Below are positions 1 to 6,522 of a stretch of DNA of 11,928 bases, in pieces; the stretch's first letter is position 1, and the number at the start of each line of letters is the position of its first letter. The stretch lies in assembly GCA_025923975.1 (NCBI GenBank), contig JAICEV010000068.1, positions 1 to 11,928 on the forward strand. The letters are read 5' to 3'. The DNA is from Propionibacteriaceae bacterium. Lineage in GTDB: Bacteria > Actinomycetota > Actinomycetes > Propionibacteriales > Propionibacteriaceae. The notes below the pieces were generated by a model. The model was not told where the DNA came from and did no database searches. It saw only the letters and a program-made list of their open reading frames with translations. The position numbers were made by a program, and so were the translations under genes.

Positions 1-834
1 CGCGTCCATCAAGTGCTCCACTGGTGGTCCGACGATGACCGCCCCTGGACCGAACATCGTGACGAACTTGCGCACGATCTCCAAGGCTCGGTCGGGTGAA
101 TTCAATCCGGCCCCGCCCAGAACGACGACCATTCTGTCGCCCTGTACCGCGCCGAGCATGTCGCTGCCGGCGATGGCTGCGATGTGCCGGATGGATTCCA
201 GGGCTTGCGCCGGTTCCAGCTGTGGAGCGGGTCCGACGACGACAACCACACTCGCGGTCGAATGCCAGCCCAAAGTCGATGCCCGTGACAGCACGGTTTC
301 ATCGGTCTCTCCACGCAACACCGCATCGACCACGAGAGCCTCCAGCCGCTCGTCCCAGGCGCCCCGGAGCTCGGCCGCACGCGCATAGATTTCGGCCGCG
401 GAGAAGGCGACTTCCCGGCTGTACTGCACGATCGCCGCATGCAGAACGGGCCGGTCGCCTTTCGGCATAAGCTCATCGATCTGGCTCTCGACCACATCAA
501 TCGTGGTCCTCACAAGTTCAACCGTTTGGTAAAGGGAGATTTTGCGAGCCAGCTCCCGCGGCGCCGAACCGAAGACCTCGGAGGTACTCGGCGCCTGAAT
601 ACCGGGGGCGGCAAACCAGCGTACGAAACCATCGATACCTGCCTGCGCTACCAGGGTGATCCATGATCGATGTTCGGCGTCTAGTCTGCGAAACCAGTGA
701 TATCGCGCCTCCATTTCGGCGACCGTTGCGGTGGTCATCTTGTCGGTCACGCCAGCGAGCCGCTTGGCGATCGTCGCGCGAGTCTTGGCCGACGGGAGCA
801 GGGACCTATTGATCTCTCTCGTACTCGCGGCCAT
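1..834 (-). CDS. PucR/CdaR-like transcriptional regulator, N-terminal part (runs off left edge)
   Basis: An open frame runs from ATG at 834 (complement) to the window edge: 278 codons without a stop. The translation starts MAASTREINRSLLPSAKTRA and continues with a helical N-terminal region (ITLVAQAGIDGFVRWFA, then VELVRTTIDVVESQIDELMP). From about residue 175 it shows the GGDEF-like central domain typical of CdaR/PucR proteins (LEALVVDAVLRGETDE, then ALESIRHIAAIAGSDMLGAV). The C-terminal PucR helix-turn-helix would lie beyond position 1 and is not seen. From memory, its nearest relative is M. tuberculosis Rv2242 (about 414 residues), which sits between aceE and fabD, so fatty acid synthesis genes may follow to the left. 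Its target is unknown to me; regulation of aceE or the fab genes is only an inference from position. There is no Shine-Dalgarno before the ATG; a -10 box sits six bases upstream, suggesting a leaderless mRNA. Confidence 0.85.
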   Translation of the reverse strand, partial: MAASTREINRSLLPSAKTRATIAKRLAGVTDKMTTATVAEMEARYHWFRRLDAEHRSWITLVAQAGIDGFVRWFAAPGIQAPSTSEVFGSAPRELARKISLYQTVELVRTTIDVVESQIDELMPKGDRPVLHAAIVQYSREVAFSAAEIYARAAELRGAWDERLEALVVDAVLRGETDETVLSRASTLGWHSTASVVVVVGPAPQLEPAQALESIRHIAAIAGSDMLGAVQGDRMVVVLGGAGLNSPDRALEIVRKFVTMFGPGAVIVGPPVEHLMDA

Positions 835-840
835 AGGCTG

Positions 841-846
841 ACTGTA
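841..846 (-). promoter_or_regulatory. Putative -10 box of the pucR-like gene (leaderless type)
   Basis: On the minus strand TACAGT is followed by exactly six bases and then the ATG at 834. TANNNT at this distance would place the transcript start at or beside the A of the ATG. No purine-rich ribosome binding site is visible upstream of the ATG, which supports leaderless translation. No convincing -35 hexamer is present at 17 bases. Confidence 0.5.
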
Positions 847-889
847 ATGCCGACCGCACTATGACAGGTGGCCCGTTTCGCCGACTGCA

Positions 890-909
890 GGAGCTCGCGG
901 TTGAGCTCC
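890..909. repeat. Perfect inverted repeat, 7-bp arms, between the pucR-like gene and pirin
   Basis: GGAGCTC, six bases, then GAGCTCC: both arms match perfectly. It lies about 45 bases upstream of the proposed -10 box of the pucR-like gene and about 160 bases upstream of pirin. The geometry suits a dimeric DNA-binding protein, and autoregulation by the adjacent regulator is one possibility. There is no T tract, so it is not a good terminator. The binding protein is unknown. Confidence 0.4.
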
Positions 910-1066
910 GTTAGCATCTGGCCGCCTTGGTGCGCGAGCGACGAAGGAGGCGAATTTGGCAGGCTGCCTGTCAGGGTGCAATCCATAATTGTCAGCGCCT
1001 CCGCACGCTTTTGACCTGCTGACGGAGTCTGACAAGTCGAGGACAATCGGAAAGGCCGCTGGGCAC

Positions 1067-2038
1067 TTGAGTGATCTTGATACACGGCCACAGGAGTATC
1101 TGTGTGCTGCTCGGCTCGAGGGTGGGCCCGAGGAGTTGTTGCTGACAGCTCGTCGGGTTTATCTCGGCAAGACCACCGAAGTGGCGCGCTCGCTGCCAGA
1201 CAAGCAGATCCGGATGATCGGCGCCTGGTGTTTTCTTGATCATTACGGGCCCGAGGACGTCAGCGGCTCAGCCGGCATGCAGGTCTGGGCACATCCCCAT
1301 ACGGGCTTGCAGACGGTCACCTGGTTGCTTGACGGCGAGATCGAGCATCGCGACAGCCTCGGCTCCCAGGCGATGGTACGACCGGGGGAGCTGCACATCA
1401 TGACCGCCGGGCACGGCATCGTGCACAGCGAGATTTCGCAGCCGGATAAGCCCCCAATGCTGCATGGGGTACAGCTCTGGGTGGCGCTGCCGGATGCTAT
1501 GCGCGACCATAATCCGGCGTTCGAGAGCTACACCGAGCTGCCAGATCTGAATCGGCCAGGGGTTCGTGGGAAGGTGCTGATTGGCGAAGTCGACGGCGCG
1601 AGATCGCCAGCGCTCGGGTATTCACCGCTCTGCGGCGCAGACCTGAGCCTTGATGCCGGTACCGATGTCGTGCTCGCCCTCGAGGAAGGCTTCGAATACG
1701 GAATCGCGGTCGTCGCGGGTGCGGTAGTCGTGGAATCGACCGTAGTCGGAGTCGACCAGCTGCTCTATCTCGGCGTGAACCGCAGACACGTTCGGCTCCG
1801 CAGCCAGCAGGGCGGCCGTGTGATCATGCTCGGCGGGCAACCCTTCGCCGAGGACATCGTGATGTGGTGGAACTTCATCGGCCGGAGCCATCAGGAGATC
1901 GTGGACTTCCGATCCGCTTGGGAGGGCCGGGATCCGCGATTCCCGCCCATCGTCAGCCGCTCGGAGAAGGTGATGGAGGCGCCGCCAATGCCGACGGTGA
2001 CACTCAAGCCACGTCCGCGGAGGAGCCTCCCCGAGTGA
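1067..2038 (+). CDS. Pirin family protein (bicupin, YhhW/pirin type)
   Basis: A metal-binding bicupin of the pirin family, 323 residues from the chosen start. The N-terminal cupin carries the hallmark RMIGAWCFLDHYGPEDV, the metal motif HPHTGLQTVTWLLDGE, HRDSLGS and MTAGHGIVHSE; the two His of HPH plus the His and Glu of HSE match the metal ligands of E. coli YhhW. The C-terminal part (QPFAEDIVMWWNFIGRS) is also typical. The frame opens at TTG 989, but I prefer TTG 1067: the translation from there (SDLDTRPQEYLCAARL) resembles the usual start of actinobacterial pirins, and GGAAAGG lies 11 bases upstream. Some pirins are quercetin 2,3-dioxygenases; others act as regulators, and Serratia marcescens pirin binds PDH E1. 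Its stop overlaps the GTG of the next gene, so the two are probably translationally coupled. Family is certain, exact function is not. Confidence 0.9.
   Translation: MSDLDTRPQEYLCAARLEGGPEELLLTARRVYLGKTTEVARSLPDKQIRMIGAWCFLDHYGPEDVSGSAGMQVWAHPHTGLQTVTWLLDGEIEHRDSLGSQAMVRPGELHIMTAGHGIVHSEISQPDKPPMLHGVQLWVALPDAMRDHNPAFESYTELPDLNRPGVRGKVLIGEVDGARSPALGYSPLCGADLSLDAGTDVVLALEEGFEYGIAVVAGAVVVESTVVGVDQLLYLGVNRRHVRLRSQQGGRVIMLGGQPFAEDIVMWWNFIGRSHQEIVDFRSAWEGRDPRFPPIVSRSEKVMEAPPMPTVTLKPRPRRSLPE
2019..2025 (+). promoter_or_regulatory. Ribosome binding site that fixes the start of the PHP-domain gene
   Basis: GGAGGAG lies inside the end of the pirin gene, nine bases before GTG 2035. It decides the start: the frame stays open back to 1864, but that extra stretch lies entirely within pirin and its translation is low-complexity, unlike the family. 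Confidence 0.65.
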
Positions 2039-3051
2039 ATCCCGTAGAAGCTCTGCGGGAGATCGGATTCCTGCTGGAACGCTCGCGCGCCGACACGTAC
2101 CGGGTACGTGCGTACCGCGGCGCCGCCGACGCCCTGGCCGGGATGAGCGAGAACGAGCGACGTCATCATCAGGAGCAGGGCACTTGGGCGAAGGTATCGG
2201 GCGTCGGGCCCAAAACGGCCACGGTGATCACCCAAGCCATGGCGGGCCAGGTGCCGGAGTATCTCCAGAAACTTCGTGATGAAAAGCGGCCTCTTGTCGA
2301 GGGTGGACTGAACATGCGGGCCGCGATCAAGGGTGACCTGCACTGTCACTCATCCTGGTCTGATGGCGGCAGCCCGCTCGAGGAAATGATGATCACCGCG
2401 GAGGCGCTCGGCCATGAATATTGCGCCATTACCGATCACTCGCCGCGGTTACAGGTAGCACGTGGATTGAGTGCCGACCGGTTGCGTCAGCAGGTAGCTG
2501 TGGTGGCCGAGCTCAATGAGGTCATGGCGCCGTTTCGTTGCCTGCGGGGCATCGAAGTCGACATCCTCGAAGACGGCAGTCTTGATCAAGATGACGAACT
2601 CCTGGGCGAGCTCGACATAGTGGTGTCGAGCGTCCACTCCAAGCTCCGCTCGGATTCGGAGACCATGACGCACCGGATGGTCGGCGGGATCGTAAATCCC
2701 AGAACCAACATCTTGGGGCACTGCACCGGCCGGCTGATCGAAGGAGAACGGGGCACCCGACCGCAGTCAGTTTTCGACCCGGAGGTGGTGTTCGAGGCCT
2801 GTCGTACCTTCAATGTGGCGCTCGAGATCAACTCCCGTCCTGAGCGACGCGACCCACCGACGAGGCTCTTGCAGATGGCCATAGACATGGGATGCCTCTT
2901 CTCCATCGACACGGACGCTCATGCGCCCGGACAACTGGAGTTCCAGATCTATGGCTGTCAACGAGCCGAAGACCTGGGCCTCGATCCAGATCGAGTGATT
3001 AACACGTGGCCAGCGGATGAGCTGCTGGCCTGGTGCGCCAAGGCGAAATAA
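2035..3051 (+). CDS. PHP-domain phosphoesterase with N-terminal PolX-like helix-hairpin-helix region
   Basis: 338 residues. Residues 3-80 resemble the N-terminal part of family X DNA polymerases: EALREIGFLLERSRADTYRV, then the hairpin VSGVGPKTATVI at 54-65. Residues 99-338 form a PHP metallo-phosphoesterase domain with all expected metal ligands: DLHCH (H103, H105), D110, TDH (H135), GIEVD (E174), SSVH (H201), GH (H229) and DTDAH (D294, H296). The polymerase palm that separates these parts in bacterial PolX (about 570 residues) is missing, an architecture seen in actinobacterial 'PHP domain-containing' proteins. It probably hydrolyses a phosphoester, possibly on nucleic acid or a sugar phosphate; the substrate is unknown to me. 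The GTG start overlaps the pirin TGA (GTGA). The 117-base gap to the next gene holds an inverted repeat. Histidinol phosphatase is an alternative, but the hairpin-helix region argues for DNA. Confidence 0.87.
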   Translation: MNPVEALREIGFLLERSRADTYRVRAYRGAADALAGMSENERRHHQEQGTWAKVSGVGPKTATVITQAMAGQVPEYLQKLRDEKRPLVEGGLNMRAAIKGDLHCHSSWSDGGSPLEEMMITAEALGHEYCAITDHSPRLQVARGLSADRLRQQVAVVAELNEVMAPFRCLRGIEVDILEDGSLDQDDELLGELDIVVSSVHSKLRSDSETMTHRMVGGIVNPRTNILGHCTGRLIEGERGTRPQSVFDPEVVFEACRTFNVALEINSRPERRDPPTRLLQMAIDMGCLFSIDTDAHAPGQLEFQIYGCQRAEDLGLDPDRVINTWPADELLAWCAKAK

Positions 3052-3107
3052 GGCGGTTCAGGACACGAGGTGATCAGTCCACTTGTTAATCCATGTGGCT
3101 GCGGATG

Positions 3108-3129
3108 ATACCAGTCGCAGCACTGGTAT
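3108..3129. promoter_or_regulatory. Putative operator: perfect 8-bp inverted repeat upstream of ppsR-ppsA
   Basis: ATACCAGT, six bases, then ACTGGTAT: a perfect 22-bp inverted repeat in the 117-base gap before PSRP. A loose promoter candidate overlaps it: TTGTTA at 3084-3089, 16 bases, TGATAC at 3106-3111. A repressor bound here would block transcription of the PSRP-PpsA pair. No T tract follows, so a terminator is unlikely. The cognate regulator cannot be named. Confidence 0.5.
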
Positions 3130-3168
3130 AGCCTGTGGCGATGTGCTGAGCGCCGGAGGTGATGACTA

Positions 3169-4017
3169 GTGGGCGAAGACGACGAGCGGTTACAAGAGGC
3201 GTCGGAGTCGCCTCCTATCCCGGTCTTCTTCCTCTCTGACAGCACCGGAATCACTGCGGAGACGATGGGCAACGCCCTGCTGATCCAGTTTCCCGACCTA
3301 CGGTTCGAGCGTCGTCTCATTCCGTTCATCTCCACAATCGACGAGGCCCGACGGGTGGTAAAGGTCTTGGATACGGCTGCCGCGGGTCCCATAACACCCT
3401 TGGCCTTCTCCACAGCCGCCGTCGAAGAGGTACGGCATGAGCTCTCGCGTACCACATGCCCGCTGATCGATTTCTTCGACCTGCACATGGAACGAGTCGA
3501 GTCGATCTTGGGAACCAAGGGGATCCGAGTGGCGGCTCGGCTGCACGGCATGGGCGACGTCAAGCGCTACAACACACGAATGGCTGCCGTCGAGTACGCG
3601 ATCGAACACGACGATGGGCAGAGCATGCGCGCCCTGGACAAGGCGGACGTGATCTTGATAGCTCCATCACGGTGTGGCAAGACACCGACAACGATGTATC
3701 TCGCCTTGCAGCACGGCATCTTCGTCGCCAACTACCCGCTTGTTGATGAGGACTTTGAGACCGCCGAGCTGCCACGCCCGGTACGCGGGCTACGTGACCG
3801 GTGTTTCGGCATGCTGACCACGCCGGCACGGCTCAGTCAGGTCCGCCACGAAAGACGGCCCAACTCCCGCTACGCCTCGTTAGAGCAGTGCACCTACGAA
3901 CTGCGCCAAGCTGAGGCCATGTACCGAAACCACCGCCTTCCTGTGATCAATTCCTCGGCCAAGTCCGTGGAGGAGATGTCCACAGTGATCTTGCAGACGC
4001 TCAACCACAAGTCCTGA
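3169..4017 (+). CDS. ppsR: PEP synthase regulatory protein (PSRP: bifunctional kinase / pyrophosphorylase)
   Basis: 282 residues, normal for the DUF299/PSRP family. Family marks: FFLSDSTGITAETMG (21-34), EHDDGQ (146-151), the P-loop region SRCGKTPTTMYLA (167-179), GIFVANYPLV (183-192), RRPNSRYASLEQC (229-241) and the final INSSAKSVEEM. The family inactivates PEP synthase by ADP-dependent phosphorylation of a threonine beside the catalytic histidine and reactivates it by Pi-dependent dephosphorylation releasing pyrophosphate. The target gene ppsA follows only 19 bases downstream, so partner and operon are clear. Start GTG 3169 is the first start codon after an in-frame TGA at 3163, with GGAGGTGA just upstream. 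One oddity: E. coli has G-V before SRCGKT where this protein has A165-P166, so the first P-loop glycine is lost. The same protein family also acts on pyruvate phosphate dikinase; the neighbour decides for PpsA. Confidence 0.93.
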   Translation: MGEDDERLQEASESPPIPVFFLSDSTGITAETMGNALLIQFPDLRFERRLIPFISTIDEARRVVKVLDTAAAGPITPLAFSTAAVEEVRHELSRTTCPLIDFFDLHMERVESILGTKGIRVAARLHGMGDVKRYNTRMAAVEYAIEHDDGQSMRALDKADVILIAPSRCGKTPTTMYLALQHGIFVANYPLVDEDFETAELPRPVRGLRDRCFGMLTTPARLSQVRHERRPNSRYASLEQCTYELRQAEAMYRNHRLPVINSSAKSVEEMSTVILQTLNHKS

Positions 4018-4036
4018 GATACCAGAAGGAAGTACC

Positions 4037-6451
4037 GTGCCAGCATCGTCGACCACATCGCCCCCTCGACTACATCGGCAGTCGTCTGGTTCTCCGACCT
4101 GAGCCTTGCCGATCTCGACCAGGTCGGCGGCAAGAACGCGTCGTTGGGCGAGATGGTCCGAAATCTGACTTCCGCCGTATCCGCGTACCCGACGGCTTCG
4201 CAACCACCGCGGATGCCCACCGCCATTTCATCTCCGACGGCGGTTTGGCCGAGATGATCAACGCCGAGCTGGCGGCACTGGATACTGAGGACGTTGCGCA
4301 GCTGGCAGCCGTAGGGCGCAAGATCCGCTCGGCCGGCAACCGCTCCCGGCCAATCTGGAATCCGACATTCGCGCCGCCTACTCTCGGCTAGCCGGCGACT
4401 CGGGCGACTCCTCCGACGACGGGTTTCATTTGCAGTGCGGTCCAGCGCGGTTGCAGAAGACCTGCCTGACGCCTCGTTTGCCGGTCAGCAGGAGACATTT
4501 CTCAATGTCCATGGCATCGACGCCATCCTGACCGCGATCAAGCAGGTCTTTGCATCCCTCTACAACGACCGGGCCATCGCCTATGGGTCCATCATCGGTT
4601 CGAGCACGAGGCGGTCGCACTCTCGGCGGGGGTGCAGCGGATGGTCCGCTCCGACATCGGTTCGTCTGGGTGATGTTCACCATGGATACCGAGTCGGGCT
4701 TTGCCGATGCTGTGTTCATTACCTCCTCCTATGGTCTTGGGGAAGCCGTTGTTCAGGGCGCAGTGAACCCGGACGAGTTCTACGTCTACAAGCCCGCGCT
4801 ACGCGCTGGGCGACCCGCGATTCTCAAGCGCGACGTCGGCAGCAAGGCGACCAAGATGATCTACACCGGGCAAACCGAGGTCGGCCAGACCACCGAGTTC
4901 GTCGCGGTCGATGACGCGGACCGAAGGCGGCTGTCCCTCACCGATGCCGAGGTCACTGAGCTGGCGCGGCAGGCGCTGATCATCGAGGACCACTATGCGC
5001 GACCGATGGATATCGAATGGGGCAAGGACGGGCTTGACGGCCAGCTTTACGTCCTCCAGGCGCGGCCTGAGACCGTGAAGTCCCGACAGGCTGCGGCACG
5101 CATCCAGCGTTATCGAATTCGCGAGCGCGGCCCGGTCCTTGCGGAAGGACGCGCCATCGGGCAGAAGATCGGCGCGGGCACCGCGCGAGTGCTTTCATCG
5201 ATCGCCGACATGCAGCTCTTTGAATCCGGTGAGGTGTTGGTTGCCGACATGACCGACCCCGACTGGGAACCGATCATGAAGCGAGCAGCAGCGATCGTGA
5301 CCAATCGTGGCGGCCGCACCTGCCATGCGGCGATCATCGCGCGCGAGCTCGGAATCCCAGCAGTCGTTGGCACACGCGCGGCAACCAGCGAGTTGCAAAA
5401 CGGCCAGGCGGTCACCATCTCATGTGCCGAGGGTGACACCGGATATGTGTACGAAGGTCTGCTCGAGTTCGACATCGAGGAGTCCGAGCAGAGCAGCATG
5501 CCCCAGATCGGTGTCAAGATCATGATGAATGTCGGCACTCCGGAGCAGGCCTTCGCGTTCTCACGGTTACCCAATGCTGGCGTCGGACTGGCGCGACTGG
5601 AGTTCATCATCAACAACCAGATCGGCATTCATCCCAAGGCGGTGCTGGAGTCGTCCTCACTGGATGAGCCGTTGCGCAGTCGCATCAGTGATGCCGCTGC
5701 CGCGTATCAGACGCCGGGGGATTTCTTCGTGCGGCGGGTGGCGGAGGGAGTCGCGACGATCGCTGCCGCCTTTGCCCCGCATCCGGTGATCGTGCGTATG
5801 TCGGACTTCAAGTCCAATGAGTACGCCAGTCTGCTCGGCGGTGACCGCTATGAGCCGCACGAGGAAAATCCGATGATCGGGTACCGCGGAGCTGCCCGAT
5901 ATCTCTCGCCCGACTTCGCCGACTGTTTCGCGATGGAGTGTGAGGCGCTTCGCTACGTACGCGACGCCATGGGCCTGACGAACGTGAAGATCATGATTCC
6001 TTTCGTTCGCACTGTCGGCGAGGCTGAGAGCGTAGTCCGACTCCTTGCCGAGCACGGCCTGCGCCGCGGGGAGAACGGCCTGGAGGTGATCATGATGTGT
6101 GAGCTGCCCTCCAACCCCATTCTTGCGGACGCGTTCCTTGATCATTTCGACGGCTTCTCGATTGGCTCCAACGATCTGACCCAGCTCACGTTGGGACTCG
6201 ACCGTGACTCCGGTCTGGTCGCCGCCTCGTTCGACGAACGTGATCCAGCCGTCAAGTCCTTGATCAGTACAGCAATCAGGGCCTGCAAGGCGCGCGGAAA
6301 GTACGTGGGGATCTGCGGCCAGGGACCAAGTGATCATCCTGATCTTGTCGAGTGGCTGCTGGACCAGGGAATAGACAGCATTTCACTCAATCCCGACACT
6401 GTTGTCGATACCTGGATCAAACTTGGTACAGCACGCCCGGCCGGTTCTTGA
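4037..6451 (+). pseudogene. ppsA: PEP synthase (pyruvate, water dikinase), whole locus with six apparent -1 frameshifts
   Basis: PpsA makes PEP, AMP and Pi from pyruvate and ATP. Conceptual translation after correcting six breaks gives about 806 residues, the normal family size. Start GTG 4037 (MPASSTTS) has AGAAGGA just upstream and follows PSRP by 19 bases. The breaks lie near 4061-4065 (C run), 4177 (G), 4335-4346 (C run possible), 4429-4431 (T run), 4585-4587 (G run) and 4668-4670 (G run). Every one is a missing single base, and the corrected protein is well conserved on both sides: VVWFSDL, VGGKNASLGEM, IRVPDGFATTADAHRHF, LPANLESDIRAAYSRLAG, AVRSSAVAEDLPDASFAGQ, VHHRFEHEAVALSAGVQRMV, then VMFTMDTESGF. 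This absence of amino-acid decay argues for sequencing or assembly error more than a dead gene. As written, however, the sequence cannot encode full-length PpsA. Confidence 0.85.
4670..6451 (+). CDS. ppsA: PEP synthase, uninterrupted C-terminal three quarters of ppsA
   Basis: This is the intact open frame of the ppsA locus, equal to residues 214-806 of the reconstructed protein. The same frame stays open back to 4550, but there it is out of register with PpsA. It holds the rest of the ATP-binding domain (VMFTMDTESGFADAVFITSS, SYGLGEAVVQGAVNPDEFYV, DIEWGKDGLDGQLYVLQARP), the mobile phosphohistidine domain (GGRTCHAAIIARELGIPAVV; Thr430 is the expected PSRP target and His432 the phosphorylated histidine) and the PEP/pyruvate-binding barrel (VKIMIPFVRT, MMCELPSNPILA, GFSIGSNDLTQLTLGLDRDS, and GICGQGPSDHPD with catalytic Cys762). 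His432 and Cys762 are each offset by 11 from the E. coli residues I recall (421, 751), which supports the reconstruction. No ribosome binding site precedes GTG 4670 or ATG 4673, so this is not a natural start but a fragment of the gene at 4037-6451. Confidence 0.85.
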   Translation: MMFTMDTESGFADAVFITSSYGLGEAVVQGAVNPDEFYVYKPALRAGRPAILKRDVGSKATKMIYTGQTEVGQTTEFVAVDDADRRRLSLTDAEVTELARQALIIEDHYARPMDIEWGKDGLDGQLYVLQARPETVKSRQAAARIQRYRIRERGPVLAEGRAIGQKIGAGTARVLSSIADMQLFESGEVLVADMTDPDWEPIMKRAAAIVTNRGGRTCHAAIIARELGIPAVVGTRAATSELQNGQAVTISCAEGDTGYVYEGLLEFDIEESEQSSMPQIGVKIMMNVGTPEQAFAFSRLPNAGVGLARLEFIINNQIGIHPKAVLESSSLDEPLRSRISDAAAAYQTPGDFFVRRVAEGVATIAAAFAPHPVIVRMSDFKSNEYASLLGGDRYEPHEENPMIGYRGAARYLSPDFADCFAMECEALRYVRDAMGLTNVKIMIPFVRTVGEAESVVRLLAEHGLRRGENGLEVIMMCELPSNPILADAFLDHFDGFSIGSNDLTQLTLGLDRDSGLVAASFDERDPAVKSLISTAIRACKARGKYVGICGQGPSDHPDLVEWLLDQGIDSISLNPDTVVDTWIKLGTARPAGS

Positions 6452-6487
6452 TCGTGCTCGTCGCAAGCGGGCTCAAATAGACGCATC

Positions 6488-6502
6488 AGCATTTGGAATG
6501 CT
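6488..6502. repeat. Short perfect hairpin between ppsA and the phosphatase gene
   Basis: AGCATT, TGG, AATGCT: a 6-bp perfect stem with a three-base loop, 36 bases after the ppsA stop and 8 bases before the proposed -10 box of the next gene. It lacks a T tract. It could be a weak terminator, an operator covering the -35 position, or chance. Confidence 0.3.
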
Positions 6503-6510
6503 CAGCGCGT

Positions 6511-6516
6511 TAGGGT
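6511..6516 (+). promoter_or_regulatory. Putative -10 box of the phosphatase gene (leaderless type)
   Basis: TAGGGT, then exactly six bases, then GTG 6523. This is the same spacing as at the pucR-like gene and the Ddn-like gene. No good Shine-Dalgarno precedes the GTG. It suggests that the phosphatase is transcribed from its own leaderless promoter and not only as part of the ppsA operon. Confidence 0.45.
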
Positions 6517-6522
6517 CAGCGG

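Noticed and set aside
102..500. A 132-codon minus-strand frame at the left edge
   Set aside because: It is out of frame with the PucR-like gene, whose own frame is open over all 834 bases and matches the family.
1864..2034. A 57-codon N-terminal extension of the PHP gene
   Set aside because: It lies inside pirin in another frame, is low-complexity, and a good ribosome binding site marks GTG 2035.
4061..4670. Programmed ribosomal frameshifting as the reason for the ppsA breaks
   Set aside because: Six separate shifts in one gene, without slippery heptamers and pseudoknots at each, is not a known mechanism, and PpsA is not known to use it.
4435..4914. A 159-codon plus-strand frame as a separate protein
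   Set aside because: Its first part is PpsA residues 135-183 in the correct frame; after the break near 4586 it is out-of-frame translation of ppsA.
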